DNA of 64,000 nucleotides, taken from the NCBI RefSeq assembly GCF_900109665.1, contig NZ_FOAO01000001.1:351332-415331 (forward strand), given 5' to 3'. Origin of the DNA: Blastococcus sp. DSM 46786 (GTDB lineage: Bacteria > Actinomycetota > Actinomycetes > Mycobacteriales > Geodermatophilaceae). This document shows positions 27,639-40,978 of the stretch, in pieces (the stretch's first letter is position 1; every line of letters starts with the position of its first letter). The notes beneath the pieces were generated by a model. It did no database searches. It saw nothing but the letters and a program-made list of their open reading frames with translations, and was not told the origin of the DNA. A program made the position numbers and the translations under genes.

Positions 27639-28177
27639 CACTTACCCGTCTTCCCGACCTTGCGCTTGACGACCTCGCCCTGGTACCGCACACCCTTGCC
27701 CTTGTACGGGTCGGGCCTGCGGATCTTGCGGATCTTGGCCGCCACCTCACCGACCAGCTGCTTGTCGATGCCGCTGACCCGCAGACGGGTCGGGGACTCG
27801 ACCGCGAACGTGATGCCCTCCGGGGCCTTCACCGGCACGGGGTGGCTGAAGCCCAGGGCGAACTCGAGGTCCGAGCCGCGAGCCTGGACGCGGTAACCGA
27901 CACCGACGATCTCGAGGGTCTTGGTGTAGCCCTCGGTGACGCCGGTGATCATGTTGGCGATCAGAGTCCGCGAGAGCCCGTGCAGGGCGCGGTTCTGCCG
28001 CTCGTCGTTGGGGCGCTGCACCCGCAGCGTGCCGTCCTCGTCGCGCTCGACGGTGATCGGCGCGGCGACCGTGTGGCTGAGCGCGCCCTTGGGTCCCTTC
28101 ACGCTGACCGTCTGACCGTCGATGGCGACGTCCACACCACCGGGCACGGCGATCGGGAGTCGTCCGATCCGTGACAT
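27638..28177 (-). CDS. rplF: 50S ribosomal protein uL6
   Basis: uL6 (179 residues), located near the factor-binding centre. It has the duplicated L6 fold: [20 protein letters not shown] in the first repeat and [20 protein letters not shown] in the second, with the signature [16 protein letters not shown] near the end. Coupled to rplR through TGATG. Confidence 0.98.
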   Translation of the reverse strand: MSRIGRLPIAVPGGVDVAIDGQTVSVKGPKGALSHTVAAPITVERDEDGTLRVQRPNDERQNRALHGLSRTLIANMITGVTEGYTKTLEIVGVGYRVQARGSDLEFALGFSHPVPVKAPEGITFAVESPTRLRVSGIDKQLVGEVAAKIRKIRRPDPYKGKGVRYQGEVVKRKVGKTGK

Positions 28178-28192
28178 CTTCGCTCGCTCCTC

Positions 28193-28603
28193 TTACCAGA
28201 CGTAGGCGAGGACTTCCCCACCCACGCCCTTCTTGTTCGCCTGCTTGTCGGTCAGCAGCCCGGTCGAGGTCGAGATGATCGCCACGCCGAGCCCGCCGAG
28301 CACCTTGGGCAGTGCGGTGGACTTCGCGTACACCCGCAGACCGGGCTTGGAGACCCGGCGGACCCCGGCGATGCTCCGCTCGCGGTTGGGGCCGTACTTC
28401 AGGTCGACGACCAGCTGCTTGAAGGGGTTGCCGTCCTTGTCGACGTCGTCCACGCGCCAGCCGGCGATGTAACCCTCCTGCTGGAGGATCTCGGCGATGT
28501 GCGTCTTCAGCTTCGACGACGGCATGACCGCGGAGTCGTGGTACGCCTGGTTGGCGTTGCGCAGACGCGTCAGCATGTCTGCGATCGGGTCGGTCATCGT
28601 CAT
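28193..28603 (-). CDS. rpsH: 30S ribosomal protein uS8
   Basis: uS8 (136 residues) binds the central domain of 16S rRNA and in E. coli represses the spc operon. Landmarks are [39 protein letters not shown] and the C-terminal [20 protein letters not shown]. Two ATGs (28603, 28597) are possible; I give the longer. A terminator-like element lies upstream after rpsN. Confidence 0.98.
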   Translation of the reverse strand: MTMTDPIADMLTRLRNANQAYHDSAVMPSSKLKTHIAEILQQEGYIAGWRVDDVDKDGNPFKQLVVDLKYGPNRERSIAGVRRVSKPGLRVYAKSTALPKVLGGLGVAIISTSTGLLTDKQANKKGVGGEVLAYVW

Positions 28604-28753
28604 GACGTGAGTGGTGCCTCTCTCGCCGCGGTTCCTCGTGCGCCGGGTCTCAGGGACTTGGCGCCGGGCCTCTCGGCGATCGGTGGTGCCTAGTGGACAG
28701 TTACTGCTGTGCGTGTCGCACCCGCGCCGGCCCCGTTGGTGAGGGCCTGGAAC

Positions 28754-28810
28754 GGCCCGGCTGCAGGGCCCCGTGGCGCGCGAAGCGTGTCACGGGGAGC
28801 AGCCGGGTCC
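28754..28810 (-). terminator. Terminator-like element after rpsN
   Basis: It begins 2 nt after the rpsN stop. The outer stem is GGCCCGGCTGC (28754-28764) with GCAGCCGGGTCC (28799-28810); an inner 7-bp stem CCCCGTG/CACGGGG (28769-28775, 28791-28797) forms a second hairpin. It shares AGAAGGACC and GGCCGTTCCA with the elements after map and rplL. Confidence 0.68.
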
Positions 28811-28812
28811 TT

Positions 28813-28998
28813 CTACCAGCTGGACTTTCGCACGCCGGGGAGCTCCCCGGCGTGGGCCATCTCCCGCAGGCAGATCCGGCACAGGCCGAACTTGCGGAAG
28901 ACCGAGTGCGGGCGTCCGCACCGCTGGCAGCGGGTGTAGCCGCGCACCTTGAACTTCGGGGTGCGAGCTGCCTTGTTGATCAGCGCCTTCTTGGCCAT
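28813..28998 (-). CDS. rpsN: 30S ribosomal protein uS14, type Z (zinc-binding)
   Basis: A 61-residue zinc-form uS14 with CQRC and CRIC ligand pairs (residues 24/27 and 40/43) in [19 protein letters not shown] and [18 protein letters not shown]. It sits in the normal spc position between rplE and rpsH. Many actinobacteria also keep a zinc-free paralogue elsewhere under Zur control; none is in this window. Confidence 0.98.
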   Translation of the reverse strand: MAKKALINKAARTPKFKVRGYTRCQRCGRPHSVFRKFGLCRICLREMAHAGELPGVRKSSW

Positions 28999-29017
28999 CT
29001 CTTCTCTCCTGCCCGGC

Positions 29018-29602
29018 TCAGCGGACGGTCGTGATGACGGGCTGGCCGGCGAAGGGGAAGCCGAGTTGGCGGAGCAGCTCGCGACCCTCCTCGTCGTTGG
29101 TCGCGGTGGTGACCAGGGTGATGTCCATGCCGCGGGGACGGTCGATCCTGTCGACGTCGATCTCGCGGAACATCGACTGCTCGGTCAGGCCGAACGTGTA
29201 GTTGCCGTTGCCGTCGAACTGCTTGGCGTTCAGACCGCGGAAGTCGCGGATGCGGGGCAGGGCCAGCGACAGCAGGCGGTCGAGGAACTCCCACATGCGG
29301 TCGCCGCGGAGGGTGACCTTTGCGCCGATCGGCATGCCCTCGCGCAGCTTGAACTGCGCGATGGACTTGCGGGCCCGGACGACGGCCGGCTTCTGACCGG
29401 TGATGGCGGTGAGGTCGCGGACCGCGCCGTCCATCAGCTTGGCGTCGCGGGTGGCCTCGCCGACGCCCATGTTGACGACGATCTTCGTCAGGCGCGGGAT
29501 CTGCATGACGTTCTCGTAGCCGAACTCCGACTGGAGGGCGGGCACGATCGTCTCGCGGTAGTGGGCGAGCATGCGGGGCAGCTCACGGGTGGGTGCGCTC
29601 AT
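29018..29602 (-). CDS. rplE: 50S ribosomal protein uL5
   Basis: uL5 (194 residues) binds 5S rRNA and bridges to the small subunit. Landmarks are [60 protein letters not shown] and [19 protein letters not shown]. Lies 5 nt after rplX. Confidence 0.98.
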   Translation of the reverse strand: MSAPTRELPRMLAHYRETIVPALQSEFGYENVMQIPRLTKIVVNMGVGEATRDAKLMDGAVRDLTAITGQKPAVVRARKSIAQFKLREGMPIGAKVTLRGDRMWEFLDRLLSLALPRIRDFRGLNAKQFDGNGNYTFGLTEQSMFREIDVDRIDRPRGMDITLVTTATNDEEGRELLRQLGFPFAGQPVITTVR

Positions 29603-29607
29603 GAGGT

Positions 29608-29955
29608 TCAGAGGTCCTTACCGGTGCGCCGCGAGACCCGGATGCTGCGGCCTTCCTCGTCCTTGCGGTAGCCGACCCGGGTCGGCTTCTCCTCGGAGTC
29701 GACCACCATCACGCTGCTCACGTGGATGGCCGCCTCCTGCGTGACGATCCCGCCCTGCTGGGCGCCGCGCTGGTTCGAGCTGATGCGGGTGTGCTTGCGC
29801 ACGCGGCCGACACCCTCGACCAGCACGCGCTGGAGCTTGGGGTAGGCGGCGATGACACGCCCCTTCGCGCCCCTGTCCTTGCCGGACAGGACCAGGACGG
29901 TGTCGCCCTTCTTGACCTTCATCGACGGCGTCTTGCCGTTGCTGGCGGCAGCCAT
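29608..29955 (-). CDS. rplX: 50S ribosomal protein uL24
   Basis: uL24 initiates 50S assembly. The KOW motif is [20 protein letters not shown], followed by [12 protein letters not shown] and [19 protein letters not shown]. The start is ambiguous: ATG 29953-29955 is given, while GTG 29961 overlaps the rplN stop and sits at better spacing from GGAGG. An internal ATG (MKVKKGD) would give the shorter form seen in many species. Confidence 0.95.
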   Translation of the reverse strand: MAAASNGKTPSMKVKKGDTVLVLSGKDRGAKGRVIAAYPKLQRVLVEGVGRVRKHTRISSNQRGAQQGGIVTQEAAIHVSSVMVVDSEEKPTRVGYRKDEEGRSIRVSRRTGKDL

Positions 29956-29957
29956 GA

Positions 29958-30326
29958 TCACAGCACCTCCGGGGCGAGCGAGATGATCCGCATGAAGCGC
30001 TTGTCGCGGAGCTCCCGGCCGACGGGCCCGAAGATGCGCGTACCGCGCGGGTCGCCGCTGTCGCGGATGATGACCGCGGCGTTCTCGTCGAAGCGGATGT
30101 AGGAGCCGTCGGGACGACGCCGCTCCTTCACCGTGCGGACGACGACGGCCTTGACCACGTCGCCCTTCTTGACGCCGGCACCCGGCAGCGCGTCCTTCAC
30201 GGTGCCGACGATGACGTCGCCGATGCCCGCGTAGCGTCGCCCGGAGCCACCGAGAACCCGGATGCAGAGGATCTCCTTCGCACCGGTGTTGTCGGCGACT
30301 CGCAGCCGCGACTCCTGCTGGATCAC
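29958..30326 (-). CDS. rplN: 50S ribosomal protein uL14
   Basis: uL14 (122 residues), at the subunit interface. It reads [19 protein letters not shown], then [18 protein letters not shown] and [23 protein letters not shown] start at 30324-30326 with GGGGAG about 7 nt upstream. It opens the spc-type operon after a 209-bp spacer containing two hairpins. Confidence 0.98.
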   Translation of the reverse strand: MIQQESRLRVADNTGAKEILCIRVLGGSGRRYAGIGDVIVGTVKDALPGAGVKKGDVVKAVVVRTVKERRRPDGSYIRFDENAAVIIRDSGDPRGTRIFGPVGRELRDKRFMRIISLAPEVL

Positions 30327-30396
30327 GTCCTACTCCCCAATACTTGTGGTGACAGCCGGGCCGGAACGGTGAACCGGCTGTCCGGCACTCGCGTGC

Positions 30397-30430
30397 GGAC
30401 GCACCGGCGGCTGCTGCCGCCGGTGCGTCC
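30397..30430 (-). terminator. 15-bp perfect hairpin at the S10/spc operon boundary
   Basis: GGACGCACCGGCGGC (30397-30411) pairs perfectly with GCCGCCGGTGCGTCC (30416-30430) around TGCT, in the 209-bp gap between rpsQ and rplN. A smaller hairpin GCGGCCC/GGGCCGC lies just after the rpsQ stop. This matches the classical break between the S10 and spc operons. Confidence 0.72.
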
Positions 30431-30535
30431 GAAGCACGGGTACCGGGATGCGGCGCGCGACCACCTCGACAGCGATGAGGTGCGCGCCAGTCGCCCAGGG
30501 TACTCCTACCCGTCGCGGCCCCGGAGGGCCGCCTC

Positions 30536-30826
30536 TTACTTGGCCTTCTCGATGACCTCGACCAGCCGCCACCGCTTGGTGGCCGACGCCGGCCGGGTCT
30601 CCATGATCTGCACGCGGTCACCGACGCCGGCGACCCCCTGCTCGTCGTGGGCCTTCAGCTTGCTGGTCCGGCGGATGACCTTGCCGTACAGGCCGTGCTT
30701 CACGCGGTCCTCGACCTCGACGACGATGGTCTTCTCCATCTTGTCGCTGACGACGAGGCCCTCGCGGACCTTGCGGTAGCCACGGCCGGCCAGGCCGGGG
30801 CCGGACGACTGCTGGGTCTCGCTCAT
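30536..30826 (-). CDS. rpsQ: 30S ribosomal protein uS17
   Basis: uS17 (96 residues), a primary 16S 5'-domain binder. Landmarks are [40 protein letters not shown] and [19 protein letters not shown]. The ATG overlaps the rpmC stop as ATGA. Last gene of the S10-type run. Confidence 0.98.
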   Translation of the reverse strand: MSETQQSSGPGLAGRGYRKVREGLVVSDKMEKTIVVEVEDRVKHGLYGKVIRRTSKLKAHDEQGVAGVGDRVQIMETRPASATKRWRLVEVIEKAK

Positions 30827-31056
30827 GCCACACCCTCGTTCGGGGCGACCGAGAGACCCAGCTCGCGCTCGCGCATGATCGTGTAGATCCGGGCGATGTC
30901 GCGGCGGACGGTCTGCAGTCGCCGGTTGTTGTCCAGCTGGCCGGTGGCCACCTGGAACCGCAGGTTGAACAGTTCTTCCTTCGACTCGCGCAGCCGCGAG
31001 GCGAGCTCATCGACGGAGAGCTCGCGCAGCTCGGGAGCGGTCAGACCAGCGGCCAT
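30823..31056 (-). CDS. rpmC: 50S ribosomal protein uL29
   Basis: uL29 (77 residues) sits at the exit tunnel near SRP and trigger-factor sites. It reads [40 protein letters not shown] and [16 protein letters not shown]. The ATG at 31054-31056 overlaps the rplP stop (TGATG); a GTG at 31059 is the only alternative. Confidence 0.97.
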   Translation of the reverse strand: MAAGLTAPELRELSVDELASRLRESKEELFNLRFQVATGQLDNNRRLQTVRRDIARIYTIMRERELGLSVAPNEGVA

Positions 31057-31472
31057 CACACTTCTCCTTCACGCGTGATGAAGCGGCACTTCATCGGCAG
31101 CTTGTGGATCGCGCGACGCATGGCCTCGCGGGCCACGGGCTCGGCGACACCGGACAGCTCGAACAGCACACGGCCGGGCTTGACGTTGGCCACCCACCAC
31201 TCGGGCGAGCCCTTACCGGAACCCATGCGGGTCTCGGCGGGCTTCTTGGTCAGCGGACGGTCGGGGTAGATCGAGATCCACACCTTCCCGCCACGACGGA
31301 TGTGCCGGGTCATCGCGATACGCGCCGACTCGATCTGCCGGTTCGTGACGTAGGCCGGCTCCAGGGCCTGGATGGCGTACTCACCGAAGTTGATCTCGGT
31401 GCCGCCCTTGGCCCGGCCGGAGCGGCTCGGGTGGTGCTGCTTGCGGTGCTTGACGCGCCGTGGGATGAGCAT
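31056..31472 (-). CDS. rplP: 50S ribosomal protein uL16
   Basis: uL16 (138 residues), needed for A-site tRNA positioning. Landmarks are [59 protein letters not shown] and [14 protein letters not shown]. Coupled to rpmC by TGATG. Confidence 0.98.
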   Translation of the reverse strand: MLIPRRVKHRKQHHPSRSGRAKGGTEINFGEYAIQALEPAYVTNRQIESARIAMTRHIRRGGKVWISIYPDRPLTKKPAETRMGSGKGSPEWWVANVKPGRVLFELSGVAEPVAREAMRRAIHKLPMKCRFITREGEV

Positions 31473-31475
31473 GGC

Positions 31476-32417
31476 TCAGCTCTCCGTGTTCTCGGTCGCC
31501 GTGTTGTCGGCAGCCGTGGTCTCGGCGGCCGCAGTGGCCTCGGGACCCGCGGCCTGAGCGATGGTCTGCTCGGACGCGGCCTCGCCGGAGGTCTGCGCGA
31601 CGGTGCTCTCGGCAGCCGCCGTCGTGGTGTCGGCGACCGGCCCGGTGGAGGACTCGACGGCGGCGCGCCCGGCCTCGGTGCCACCCGCGGTGGTGCCCGA
31701 GGAGCCCGAGCGGCGCTGGGGCCGCTGAGCGCGCTCACGGCGCTGCTGACGCTGGGCGAGGGCCTCGAGGGCCTCCCGCTCGGCGCGCGAGCCGCTGACG
31801 TCGCCCTTGTAGATCCACACCTTGACGCCGATGCGACCGAAGGTCGTGCGGGCCTCGTAGATGCCGTAGTCGATGTTCGCGCGGAGCGTATGCAGGGGCA
31901 CGCGGCCCTCGCGGTAGAACTCCGACCGGCTCATCTCCGTACCGCCGAGGCGACCGGAGCACTGCACCCGGATGCCCTTGACCTGCGGGCTGCGCTGGGC
32001 CGACTGCATGGCCTTGCGCATCGCGCGGCGGAAGCTGACCCGGCTGGAGAGCTGCTCGGCGACGCCCTGGGCGACCAGCTGCGCATCCGACTCCGGGTTC
32101 TTGACCTCGAGGATGTTCAGCTGCACCTGCTTGCCGGTGAGCTTCTCGAGCTCGCCGCGGATGCGGTCGGCCTCGGCGCCGCGGCGGCCGATGACGATGC
32201 CCGGGCGGGCGGTGTGGATGTCGACGCGGACCCGGTCACGGGTGCGCTCGATCTCCACCTTGGAGATGCCGGCCCGTTCCATGCCCTTGGACATGAGCTT
32301 GCGGATCGCGACGTCTTCCTTGACGTAGTCCTTGTACAGCTTGTCCGCGTACCACCGGGACTTGTAGTCGGTGGTGATCCCGAGTCGGAACCCGTGCGGG
32401 TTGACCTTCTGACCCAC
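31476..32417 (-). CDS. rpsC: 30S ribosomal protein uS3 with Ala/Thr-rich C-terminal tail
   Basis: uS3 (313 residues) lines the mRNA entry channel. It has the KH type-2 domain with [19 protein letters not shown] and the C-terminal S3 domain with [20 protein letters not shown] and [20 protein letters not shown]. Roughly the last 90 residues are an added acidic Ala/Thr/Glu low-complexity tail. The GTG start overlaps the rplV stop (TAGTG). Confidence 0.97.
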   Translation of the reverse strand: MGQKVNPHGFRLGITTDYKSRWYADKLYKDYVKEDVAIRKLMSKGMERAGISKVEIERTRDRVRVDIHTARPGIVIGRRGAEADRIRGELEKLTGKQVQLNILEVKNPESDAQLVAQGVAEQLSSRVSFRRAMRKAMQSAQRSPQVKGIRVQCSGRLGGTEMSRSEFYREGRVPLHTLRANIDYGIYEARTTFGRIGVKVWIYKGDVSGSRAEREALEALAQRQQRRERAQRPQRRSGSSGTTAGGTEAGRAAVESSTGPVADTTTAAAESTVAQTSGEAASEQTIAQAAGPEATAAAETTAADNTATENTES

Positions 32418-32884
32418 TATCGGGTCCCTCCCCTCGTGTTGCTGGTGGACTGCTGGGTGGCCGGGCCCGACTGGCCGGTGTCCCGGCGCGCCTTGCGCGA
32501 CTTCTGCGCGAGGACGGCGCTGCTGGCCACCTCGCTCACCTCGATGGTGATGTGGCTGGTCCGCTTGTTGATGCGGAACGCCCGGCCCTGCGCACGCGGA
32601 CGGATCCGCTTGAGCGTCGGGCCCTCGTCGACGTACGCCGCGCTGACCACGAGTGCAGCCGGGTCCAGCTGCAGGTTGTGCTCGGCGTTGGCCACCGCGC
32701 TGGCGACGACCTTGGCGACCGGCTCACTGGCCGACTGCGGGGCGAAGCGCAGCAGCGCCAGCGCCTCGTCGGTCGGCAGGTAGCGGATCAGGTCCACCAC
32801 GCGGCGGGCCTTCATCGGGGTCACGCGGACGAACCGGGCCGTAGCCCGGGCCACCGGCGCCTCCTGTCCCAACTGGGAAGTCAT
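32417..32884 (-). CDS. rplV: 50S ribosomal protein uL22
   Basis: uL22 (155 residues) forms a constriction of the exit tunnel. It reads [40 protein letters not shown] and [20 protein letters not shown] (the tunnel hairpin). The C-terminal Ser/Thr/Gln/Gly tail is not conserved. Coupled to rpsC. Confidence 0.97.
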   Translation of the reverse strand: MTSQLGQEAPVARATARFVRVTPMKARRVVDLIRYLPTDEALALLRFAPQSASEPVAKVVASAVANAEHNLQLDPAALVVSAAYVDEGPTLKRIRPRAQGRAFRINKRTSHITIEVSEVASSAVLAQKSRKARRDTGQSGPATQQSTSNTRGGTR

Positions 32885-32904
32885 CTGAATCTCTCTCTAC
32901 CTGG

Positions 32905-33186
32905 TCAGCCCCGCCGCGAGCGGCGGTCGTCCTTGACGTGCCCGCGGAAGGTGCGCGTGGGCGCGAACTCCCCGAGCTTGTGCCCGACCATCGCCTCGGT
33001 GACGAACACCGGGACGTGCTTGCGGCCGTCGTGCACCGCGAGGGTGTGGCCGAGCATGTCCGGGATGATCGTCGAGCGGCGCGACCAGGTACGGATCACG
33101 TTCTTGGTGCCCTTTTCGTTCTGTGCGTCCACCTTCTTGAGCAGGTGGTCGTCGACGAACGGGCCCTTCTTCAGGCTGCGTGGCAT
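32905..33186 (-). CDS. rpsS: 30S ribosomal protein uS19
   Basis: uS19 (93 residues), head of the small subunit. It reads [20 protein letters not shown], then [20 protein letters not shown] and [20 protein letters not shown]. Length and ends are canonical. Between rplB and rplV as in nearly all bacteria. Confidence 0.99.
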   Translation of the reverse strand: MPRSLKKGPFVDDHLLKKVDAQNEKGTKNVIRTWSRRSTIIPDMLGHTLAVHDGRKHVPVFVTEAMVGHKLGEFAPTRTFRGHVKDDRRSRRG

Positions 33187-33217
33187 TCGGCTCTCCTCTA
33201 CCGCCGGTTACCCGGGC

Positions 33218-34051
<834 letters not shown>

Positions 34052-34095
34052 TGCTGACTCAGTCCTCTATCTCTGGTCCGAACGGTTCCGGCGCG

Positions 34096-34398
34096 TCAGG
34101 CGCCGGGACCACCGAAGATCTCGATGCGGTCGCCGGCAGCCACGGAGACGATGGCGCGCTTGGTGTCCTTGCGCTTGCCCATCTGCGCGCCGCGGCTGCG
34201 CTTGCGCTTGCCCTGGCGGTTGATCGTGTTCACGCCGAGAACCTTCACCTTGAAGATCTGCTCGACCGCGATCTTGATCTGCGTCTTGTTGGCATCCGGC
34301 CGCACGATGAACGTGTACTGGTTGCCGTCGAGCAGGCCGTAGCTCTTCTCGGAGATGACCGGGGCGAGCAGGACGTCCCGGGGGTCGCGGACGCTCAT
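34096..34398 (-). CDS. rplW: 50S ribosomal protein uL23
   Basis: uL23 (100 residues), docking site for trigger factor and SRP at the exit tunnel. It reads [40 protein letters not shown] and the RNA-binding loop [20 protein letters not shown]. The ATG overlaps the rplD stop (ATGA). Confidence 0.98.
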   Translation of the reverse strand: MSVRDPRDVLLAPVISEKSYGLLDGNQYTFIVRPDANKTQIKIAVEQIFKVKVLGVNTINRQGKRKRSRGAQMGKRKDTKRAIVSVAAGDRIEIFGGPGA

Positions 34399-35171
34399 GC
34401 CTTCTCCTCGGTGGTCTCTTCGACGGTGCCCTCGCCGGCGGCGGGGGCGATGGACGGGATGCCACCCGGGATCTCGTGGGTGGCGAGGTCGGGCAGGTCG
34501 GCGCCGGAGCGCTTGCCCTTGGCCGGGCCCGCCACGAACTCCGCCAGCGCCGTCTCGGTGAAGATCACCTCGTCGGACACGAGCACGTCGTAGGTGTTGA
34601 GCTGACCGGCCTCGATCAGGTGCACCTCGGGCACGTTGCGCAGGCTCACCCAGTTGAGGACGTCGTCGCGGTCGAGGACCACGAGGACGCGCTTGGCCTG
34701 GGTGACGGCGTTCAGCGTGGCCAGGGCGGCCTTCGTCTTGGGGGCGTCGCCGTCGACGAACGCGGAGACCACGTGCACCCGGCCCTCGCGGGCCCGGTCC
34801 GAGAGGGCACCGCGCAAGGCGGCGGCCTTCATCTTCTTCGGGGTCTTCTGCTCGTAGTCGCGCGGCTGCGGGCCGTGGACGGTGCCACCACCGGCGAACT
34901 GCGGCGCACGCGTCGAGCCCTGGCGGGCGCGACCGGTCCCCTTCTGGCGGTACGGCTTGGCGCCACCACCGCGGACCTTGCCCCGCGTCTTCGTGGCGTG
35001 CGTGCCCTGGCGGGCGGCAGCCAGCTGCGCGACGACCACCTGGTGCATCAGAGAGACGTTCGCGTTGGCGTCGAAGAGCTCACCGGGCAGCGTAACGCTG
35101 CCGGAGGTCTCCCCCGCCGGGGTGCGGACGTCGACCTGGCGGTCGGTGCGCGTCTCGGTCGATGAGGTCAC
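34395..35171 (-). CDS. rplD: 50S ribosomal protein uL4
   Basis: uL4 (258 residues), exit-tunnel protein; in E. coli it also represses the S10 operon. The tunnel loop is [20 protein letters not shown] followed by [20 protein letters not shown]. It has an extra C-terminal ~45-residue acidic Pro/Gly tail ([20 protein letters not shown]). The GTG start overlaps the rplC stop. Confidence 0.98.
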   Translation of the reverse strand: MTSSTETRTDRQVDVRTPAGETSGSVTLPGELFDANANVSLMHQVVVAQLAAARQGTHATKTRGKVRGGGAKPYRQKGTGRARQGSTRAPQFAGGGTVHGPQPRDYEQKTPKKMKAAALRGALSDRAREGRVHVVSAFVDGDAPKTKAALATLNAVTQAKRVLVVLDRDDVLNWVSLRNVPEVHLIEAGQLNTYDVLVSDEVIFTETALAEFVAGPAKGKRSGADLPDLATHEIPGGIPSIAPAAGEGTVEETTEEKA

Positions 35172-35833
35172 TTGTCGTCACTCCCCACGGGACCGCCCTT
35201 GACGGCCGAACGGACGAGCACGAGGCCGCCCTTCGGACCGGGGATGGCGCCCTTGATCAGCAGCAGACCGCGCTCGGCGTCCACCTTGTGGACGACCAGC
35301 GACAGGGTCGTGGTCTTGACCGCGCCCATGCGGCCGGCCATGCGCAGGCCCTTGAAGACCCGGCCCGGCGTCGAGGCGCCACCGATGGAGCCCGGCGACC
35401 GGTGCTTGCGCTGGGTGCCGTGCGATGCGCCGAGGCCCTTGAAGCCGTGACGCTTCATGACGCCGGCGGTGCCCTTGCCCTTGCTCGTGCCGATGACGTC
35501 GACCTTCGCGACGCCGTCGAACACCTCGGTGGTCAGCTCCTGGCCGACCGTGTAGCTCCCCGCGTCGGAGGTGCGCAGCTCCACCAGGTGGCGCCGCGGC
35601 GTCACGCCCGCCTTGGTGAAGTGCCCGCCCTCGGGCCGGTTCACCTTGCGCGGGTCGATGTCACCGAACCCGAGCTGGACGGCGGAGTAGCCGTCGACCT
35701 CGGGGGTGCGCACCTGGGTCACCACACACGGGCCCGCCTTGACGACGGTCACCGGCACGAGGCGGTTGTTCTCGTCGAAAACCTGGGTCATCCCCAGCTT
35801 CTCGCCGAGGAGACCACGGAATGTGCTCGCCAT
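35168..35833 (-). CDS. rplC: 50S ribosomal protein uL3
   Basis: uL3 (221 residues), an early assembly protein reaching the peptidyl-transferase centre. It reads [40 protein letters not shown] and [20 protein letters not shown], the central loop carrying the methylated Gln in E. coli. ATG start 15 nt after the rpsJ stop. Confidence 0.98.
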   Translation of the reverse strand: MASTFRGLLGEKLGMTQVFDENNRLVPVTVVKAGPCVVTQVRTPEVDGYSAVQLGFGDIDPRKVNRPEGGHFTKAGVTPRRHLVELRTSDAGSYTVGQELTTEVFDGVAKVDVIGTSKGKGTAGVMKRHGFKGLGASHGTQRKHRSPGSIGGASTPGRVFKGLRMAGRMGAVKTTTLSLVVHKVDAERGLLLIKGAIPGPKGGLVLVRSAVKGGPVGSDDK

Positions 35834-35848
35834 GTCTGCTGACTGCCC

Positions 35849-36154
35849 TTACTGGATGTTGACGTCGACCGAGGCCGGCAGGTCGATGCGCATGAGCGCG
35901 TCGACCGTCTTCGGCGTCGGGTCGAGGATGTCGATGAGCCGCTTGTGGGTCCGCATCTCGAAGTGCTCGAAGGAGTCCTTGTACTTGTGCGGAGACCGGA
36001 TCACGGCGTACACGTTCTTCTCCGTCGGCAGCGGCACCGGGCCGACGACGCGCGCTCCGGTCTTCGTCACCGTGTCCACGATGCGCCGCGCCGAGGCATC
36101 GATCGCCTCGTGGTCGTAGGCCTTCAGCCGGATGCGGATCTTCTGTCCCGCCAT
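35849..36154 (-). CDS. rpsJ: 30S ribosomal protein uS10
   Basis: uS10 (101 residues), also the NusE transcription antitermination factor. It reads [39 protein letters not shown] and [20 protein letters not shown]. First gene of the S10-type operon, separated from tuf by 149 bp containing the tuf hairpin. I see no convincing promoter there. Confidence 0.98.
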   Translation of the reverse strand: MAGQKIRIRLKAYDHEAIDASARRIVDTVTKTGARVVGPVPLPTEKNVYAVIRSPHKYKDSFEHFEMRTHKRLIDILDPTPKTVDALMRIDLPASVDVNIQ

Positions 36155-36264
36155 CGCCTGTTCTCGCTCCTGCCGATCGGTTGTGAAAGATCATGTGGGT
36201 CTGCTGACCCGGTGGGCCTGACGACCCGGGGGTGGCTCCGGCGTCGTGCCGCGAAGCCATGGCC

Positions 36265-36294
36265 GGGCGGCGGCCGGATCCCCGGCCGCCGCCC
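36265..36294 (-). terminator. 13-bp perfect hairpin after tuf
   Basis: GGGCGGCGGCCGG (36265-36277) pairs with CCGGCCGCCGCCC (36282-36294) around ATCC, starting 9 nt after the tuf stop. Likely terminator of the str operon; no U-tract. Confidence 0.72.
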
Positions 36295-36303
36295 GTCAGG
36301 GTG

Positions 36304-37497
36304 CTACTTGTTGATCTTGGTGACGCGCCCGGCGCCCACGGTACGGCCACCCTCGCGGATGGCGAACCGCAGACCCTCCTCCATGGCGATGGGCTGGATC
36401 AGCTCCACCGTCATCTCGGTGTTGTCGCCGGGCATGACCATCTCGGTGCCGGCGGGCAGGGTCACGACGCCCGTCACGTCCGTCGTCCGGAAGTAGAACT
36501 GGGGACGGTAGTTGTTGAAGAACGGCGTGTGACGGCCACCCTCGTCCTTCGAGAGGATGTAGACCGAGCCCTCGAAGTTGGTGTGCGGGGTGATCGAGCC
36601 GGGCTTCACGACGACCTGGCCGCGCTCCACGTCCTCGCGCTTGATGCCGCGGAGGAGCAGACCCACGTTGTCGCCGGCCTGGCCCTGGTCGAGCAGCTTG
36701 CGGAACATCTCGACACCGGTGACGGTGGTCTTCGTCGAACCCTCGCGGATACCGACGATCTCGATCTCCTCGGAGACCTTGACGATGCCGCGCTCGACGC
36801 GGCCGGTGACGACCGTGCCACGACCGGTGATGGTGAAGACGTCCTCGACGGGCATGAGGAACGGCTTGTCGATCTCGCGCTCCGGCTCCGGGATCGCGGT
36901 GTCGACGGCGTTCATCAGCTCCATGAGCTTGTCGCCCCACGCGGCGTCGCCCTCGAGGGCCTTGAGCGCCGAGACGCGGACCACGGGGACGTCGTCGCCC
37001 GGGAACTCGTACTCGGAGAGCAGCTCGCGGACCTCGAGCTCGACGAGCTCCAGGATCTCCTCGTCGTCGACCATGTCGGCCTTGTTCAGCGCGACGACGA
37101 TGTAGGGGACGCCGACCTGACGGGCCAGGAGGACGTGCTCCTTGGTCTGCGGCATCGGGCCGTCGGTGGCGGCGACCACGAGGATCGCGCCGTCCATCTG
37201 CGCCGCACCGGTGATCATGTTCTTGATGTAGTCGGCGTGCCCGGGGCAGTCGACGTGCGCGTAGTGACGGTTCTCCGTCTGGTACTCGACGTGCGCGATC
37301 GAGATCGTGATGCCGCGGGCCTTCTCCTCGGGCGCCTTGTCGATCTGGTCGAAGGCGGACGCCTCGTTGAGGTCCGGGTACTTGTCGTGCAGGACCTTGG
37401 TGATCGCCGCGGTCAGCGTCGTCTTGCCGTGGTCGATGTGCCCGATGGTGCCGATGTTGACGTGCGGCTTGGTCCGCTCGAACTTGGCCTTGGCCAC
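36304..37497 (-). CDS. tuf: Elongation factor Tu
   Basis: EF-Tu (397 residues) delivers aminoacyl-tRNA to the ribosome. The G1 motif is [11 protein letters not shown] (residues 19-29), G2 lies in the KARGITI region, G3 is [21 protein letters not shown]4 NKADM and G5 SALKA. Domains 2 and 3 follow to the end, with the EF-Ts and tRNA-binding strings [20 protein letters not shown] and [18 protein letters not shown]. Last gene of rpsL-rpsG-fusA-tuf. Confidence 0.99.
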   Translation of the reverse strand: MAKAKFERTKPHVNIGTIGHIDHGKTTLTAAITKVLHDKYPDLNEASAFDQIDKAPEEKARGITISIAHVEYQTENRHYAHVDCPGHADYIKNMITGAAQMDGAILVVAATDGPMPQTKEHVLLARQVGVPYIVVALNKADMVDDEEILELVELEVRELLSEYEFPGDDVPVVRVSALKALEGDAAWGDKLMELMNAVDTAIPEPEREIDKPFLMPVEDVFTITGRGTVVTGRVERGIVKVSEEIEIVGIREGSTKTTVTGVEMFRKLLDQGQAGDNVGLLLRGIKREDVERGQVVVKPGSITPHTNFEGSVYILSKDEGGRHTPFFNNYRPQFYFRTTDVTGVVTLPAGTEMVMPGDNTEMTVELIQPIAMEEGLRFAIREGGRTVGAGRVTKINK

Positions 37498-37590
37498 TGG
37501 GTTCCTCTCCTCGTGGTTACGCAGGTGGTGCGTGCTCTGGGGGTTGCGGGCTGTGCTCGGGGAGCGCGGGCGTGACCACCCGCATTCCGG

Positions 37591-39690
<2,100 letters not shown>

Positions 39691-39783
39691 TGCTTCTCCT
39701 CTTGGATCAGGTCCGTGTGCGGGTGCCGGGGCTACGACATCCAGAAGCGCCCCGGTAGTCCCGCCGACGGCGGGCGCTGGTGG

Positions 39784-40254
39784 TTACCAGCGGTAGTGCG
39801 CGAAGGCCTTGTTCGACTCGGCCATCTTGTGGGTGTCCTCGCGCCGCTTGACGGCGGCACCCAGACCGTTGCTCGCGTCGAGCAGCTCGTTCATCAGGCG
39901 CTCGGTCATCGTCTTCTCGCGGCGGGCGCGGCTGTACTGGATGAGCCAGCGGAGGCCGAGCGTGGTGCTGCGCGAGGCGCGAACCTCGACCGGGACCTGG
40001 TAGGTCGCACCACCGACGCGGCGGCTGCGGACCTCGAGGGCCGGCTTGACGTTGTCCAGCGCGCGCTTGAGCGTGACGACCGGGTCGGTGTCGGTCTTGG
40101 CGCGGGCACCCTCGAGGGCGCCGTAGACGATCGCCTCGGCGACCGAGCGCTTGCCGTCGACCAGCACCTTGTTCACCAGCTGGGTGACCAGCGGCGACTG
40201 GTACACCGGGTCGGCGACCAGCGGACGCTTCGGCGCGGGGCCCTTGCGCGGCAT
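39784..40254 (-). CDS. rpsG: 30S ribosomal protein uS7
   Basis: uS7 (156 residues), 16S 3'-domain organiser and str-operon repressor in E. coli. It reads [60 protein letters not shown] and [20 protein letters not shown]. The ATG overlaps the rpsL stop by one base (TAATG), so translation is coupled. Confidence 0.99.
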   Translation of the reverse strand: MPRKGPAPKRPLVADPVYQSPLVTQLVNKVLVDGKRSVAEAIVYGALEGARAKTDTDPVVTLKRALDNVKPALEVRSRRVGGATYQVPVEVRASRSTTLGLRWLIQYSRARREKTMTERLMNELLDASNGLGAAVKRREDTHKMAESNKAFAHYRW

Positions 40255-40628
40255 TAGCTCTTCTCCTTCTTCGCGCCGTAGCGGCTGCGAGCCTGCTTGC
40301 GGTTGCGGACACCCTGGGTGTCCAGCGAGCCGCGGATGATCTTGTAGCGCACGCCGGGCAGGTCCTTCACGCGGCCGCCGCGCACGAGCACCATCGAGTG
40401 CTCCTGCAGGTTGTGGCCGACGCCCGGGATGTAGGCGGTCACCTCGATGCCACTGGTCAGGCGGACGCGAGCGACCTTGCGCAGCGCCGAGTTCGGCTTC
40501 TTCGGCGTCGTCGTGTACACGCGCGTGCAGACTCCGCGACGCTGGGGCGAACCCTTCAGCGCCGGGGTCTTGGTCTTCTCGACCTTGTCCTCGCGGCCCT
40601 TGCGGACCAGCTGGTTGATCGTGGGCAT
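40254..40628 (-). CDS. rpsL: 30S ribosomal protein uS12
   Basis: uS12 (124 residues), decoding-centre protein. It reads [40 protein letters not shown] and [20 protein letters not shown]. The lysines altered in streptomycin-resistant mutants (in TPKKPNS and RVKDLPG) are wild type. First gene of the str operon, with a long structured leader. Confidence 0.99.
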   Translation of the reverse strand: MPTINQLVRKGREDKVEKTKTPALKGSPQRRGVCTRVYTTTPKKPNSALRKVARVRLTSGIEVTAYIPGVGHNLQEHSMVLVRGGRVKDLPGVRYKIIRGSLDTQGVRNRKQARSRYGAKKEKS

Positions 40629-40865
40629 GGGTGGCCTGGATCTCCTACCTGCGCTGGGGTGGTGCTCGTCTGTTTGCTGCTCTGCGGGTGGTGCTGGGGT
40701 GCCGGCCCCTGATCGGAACCTCCCCGACCCCGGTCGTGTTCCACGTCCGGTCCACGCGGTCGGGCGTGTTGCCCTCCCCCGGACCGGTCCGATGTCAGAC
40801 CGAGTTCGGTTGCCCCTCGCGACCCCGGCGCCGCCACCTTCCGGCCGGGCCGGGAGGTGGTCCCC

Positions 40866-40897
40866 GGCGACCAGGAGGTTTGCCACCTCTGGTCACC
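40866..40897 (-). promoter_or_regulatory. Stem-loop in the rpsL leader
   Basis: On the minus strand GGTGACCAG-AGGT-GGCAA-ACCT-C-CTGGTCGCC folds into a long hairpin with one bulge and one G-U pair. It lies about 45-80 nt into the predicted 315-nt str leader. It may be an autoregulatory site or attenuator; no known leader motif is recognised. Confidence 0.42.
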
Positions 40898-40949
40898 CAG
40901 GCGCACCGCGAACGGGAGCAGGCCCAGGACACCCTGGGCACGGCTGACC

Positions 40950-40978
40950 ACGATACCCGTGCCCGAACAGGTGGTCAA
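40950..40978 (-). promoter_or_regulatory. Promoter of the str operon (rpsL-rpsG-fusA-tuf)
   Basis: On the minus strand TTGACC (40973-40978), a 17-bp spacer and TATCGT (40950-40955) form a near-consensus vegetative promoter. Predicted transcription start near 40943, which leaves a 5' leader of about 315 nt. The rest of the 522-bp spacer shows no gene; the LLM gene starts on the plus strand at 41151. Confidence 0.72.

Noticed and set aside
36155..36264. Promoter of the S10 operon
   Set aside because: I could not find a -35/-10 pair with acceptable spacing; transcription may start elsewhere or read through from tuf.
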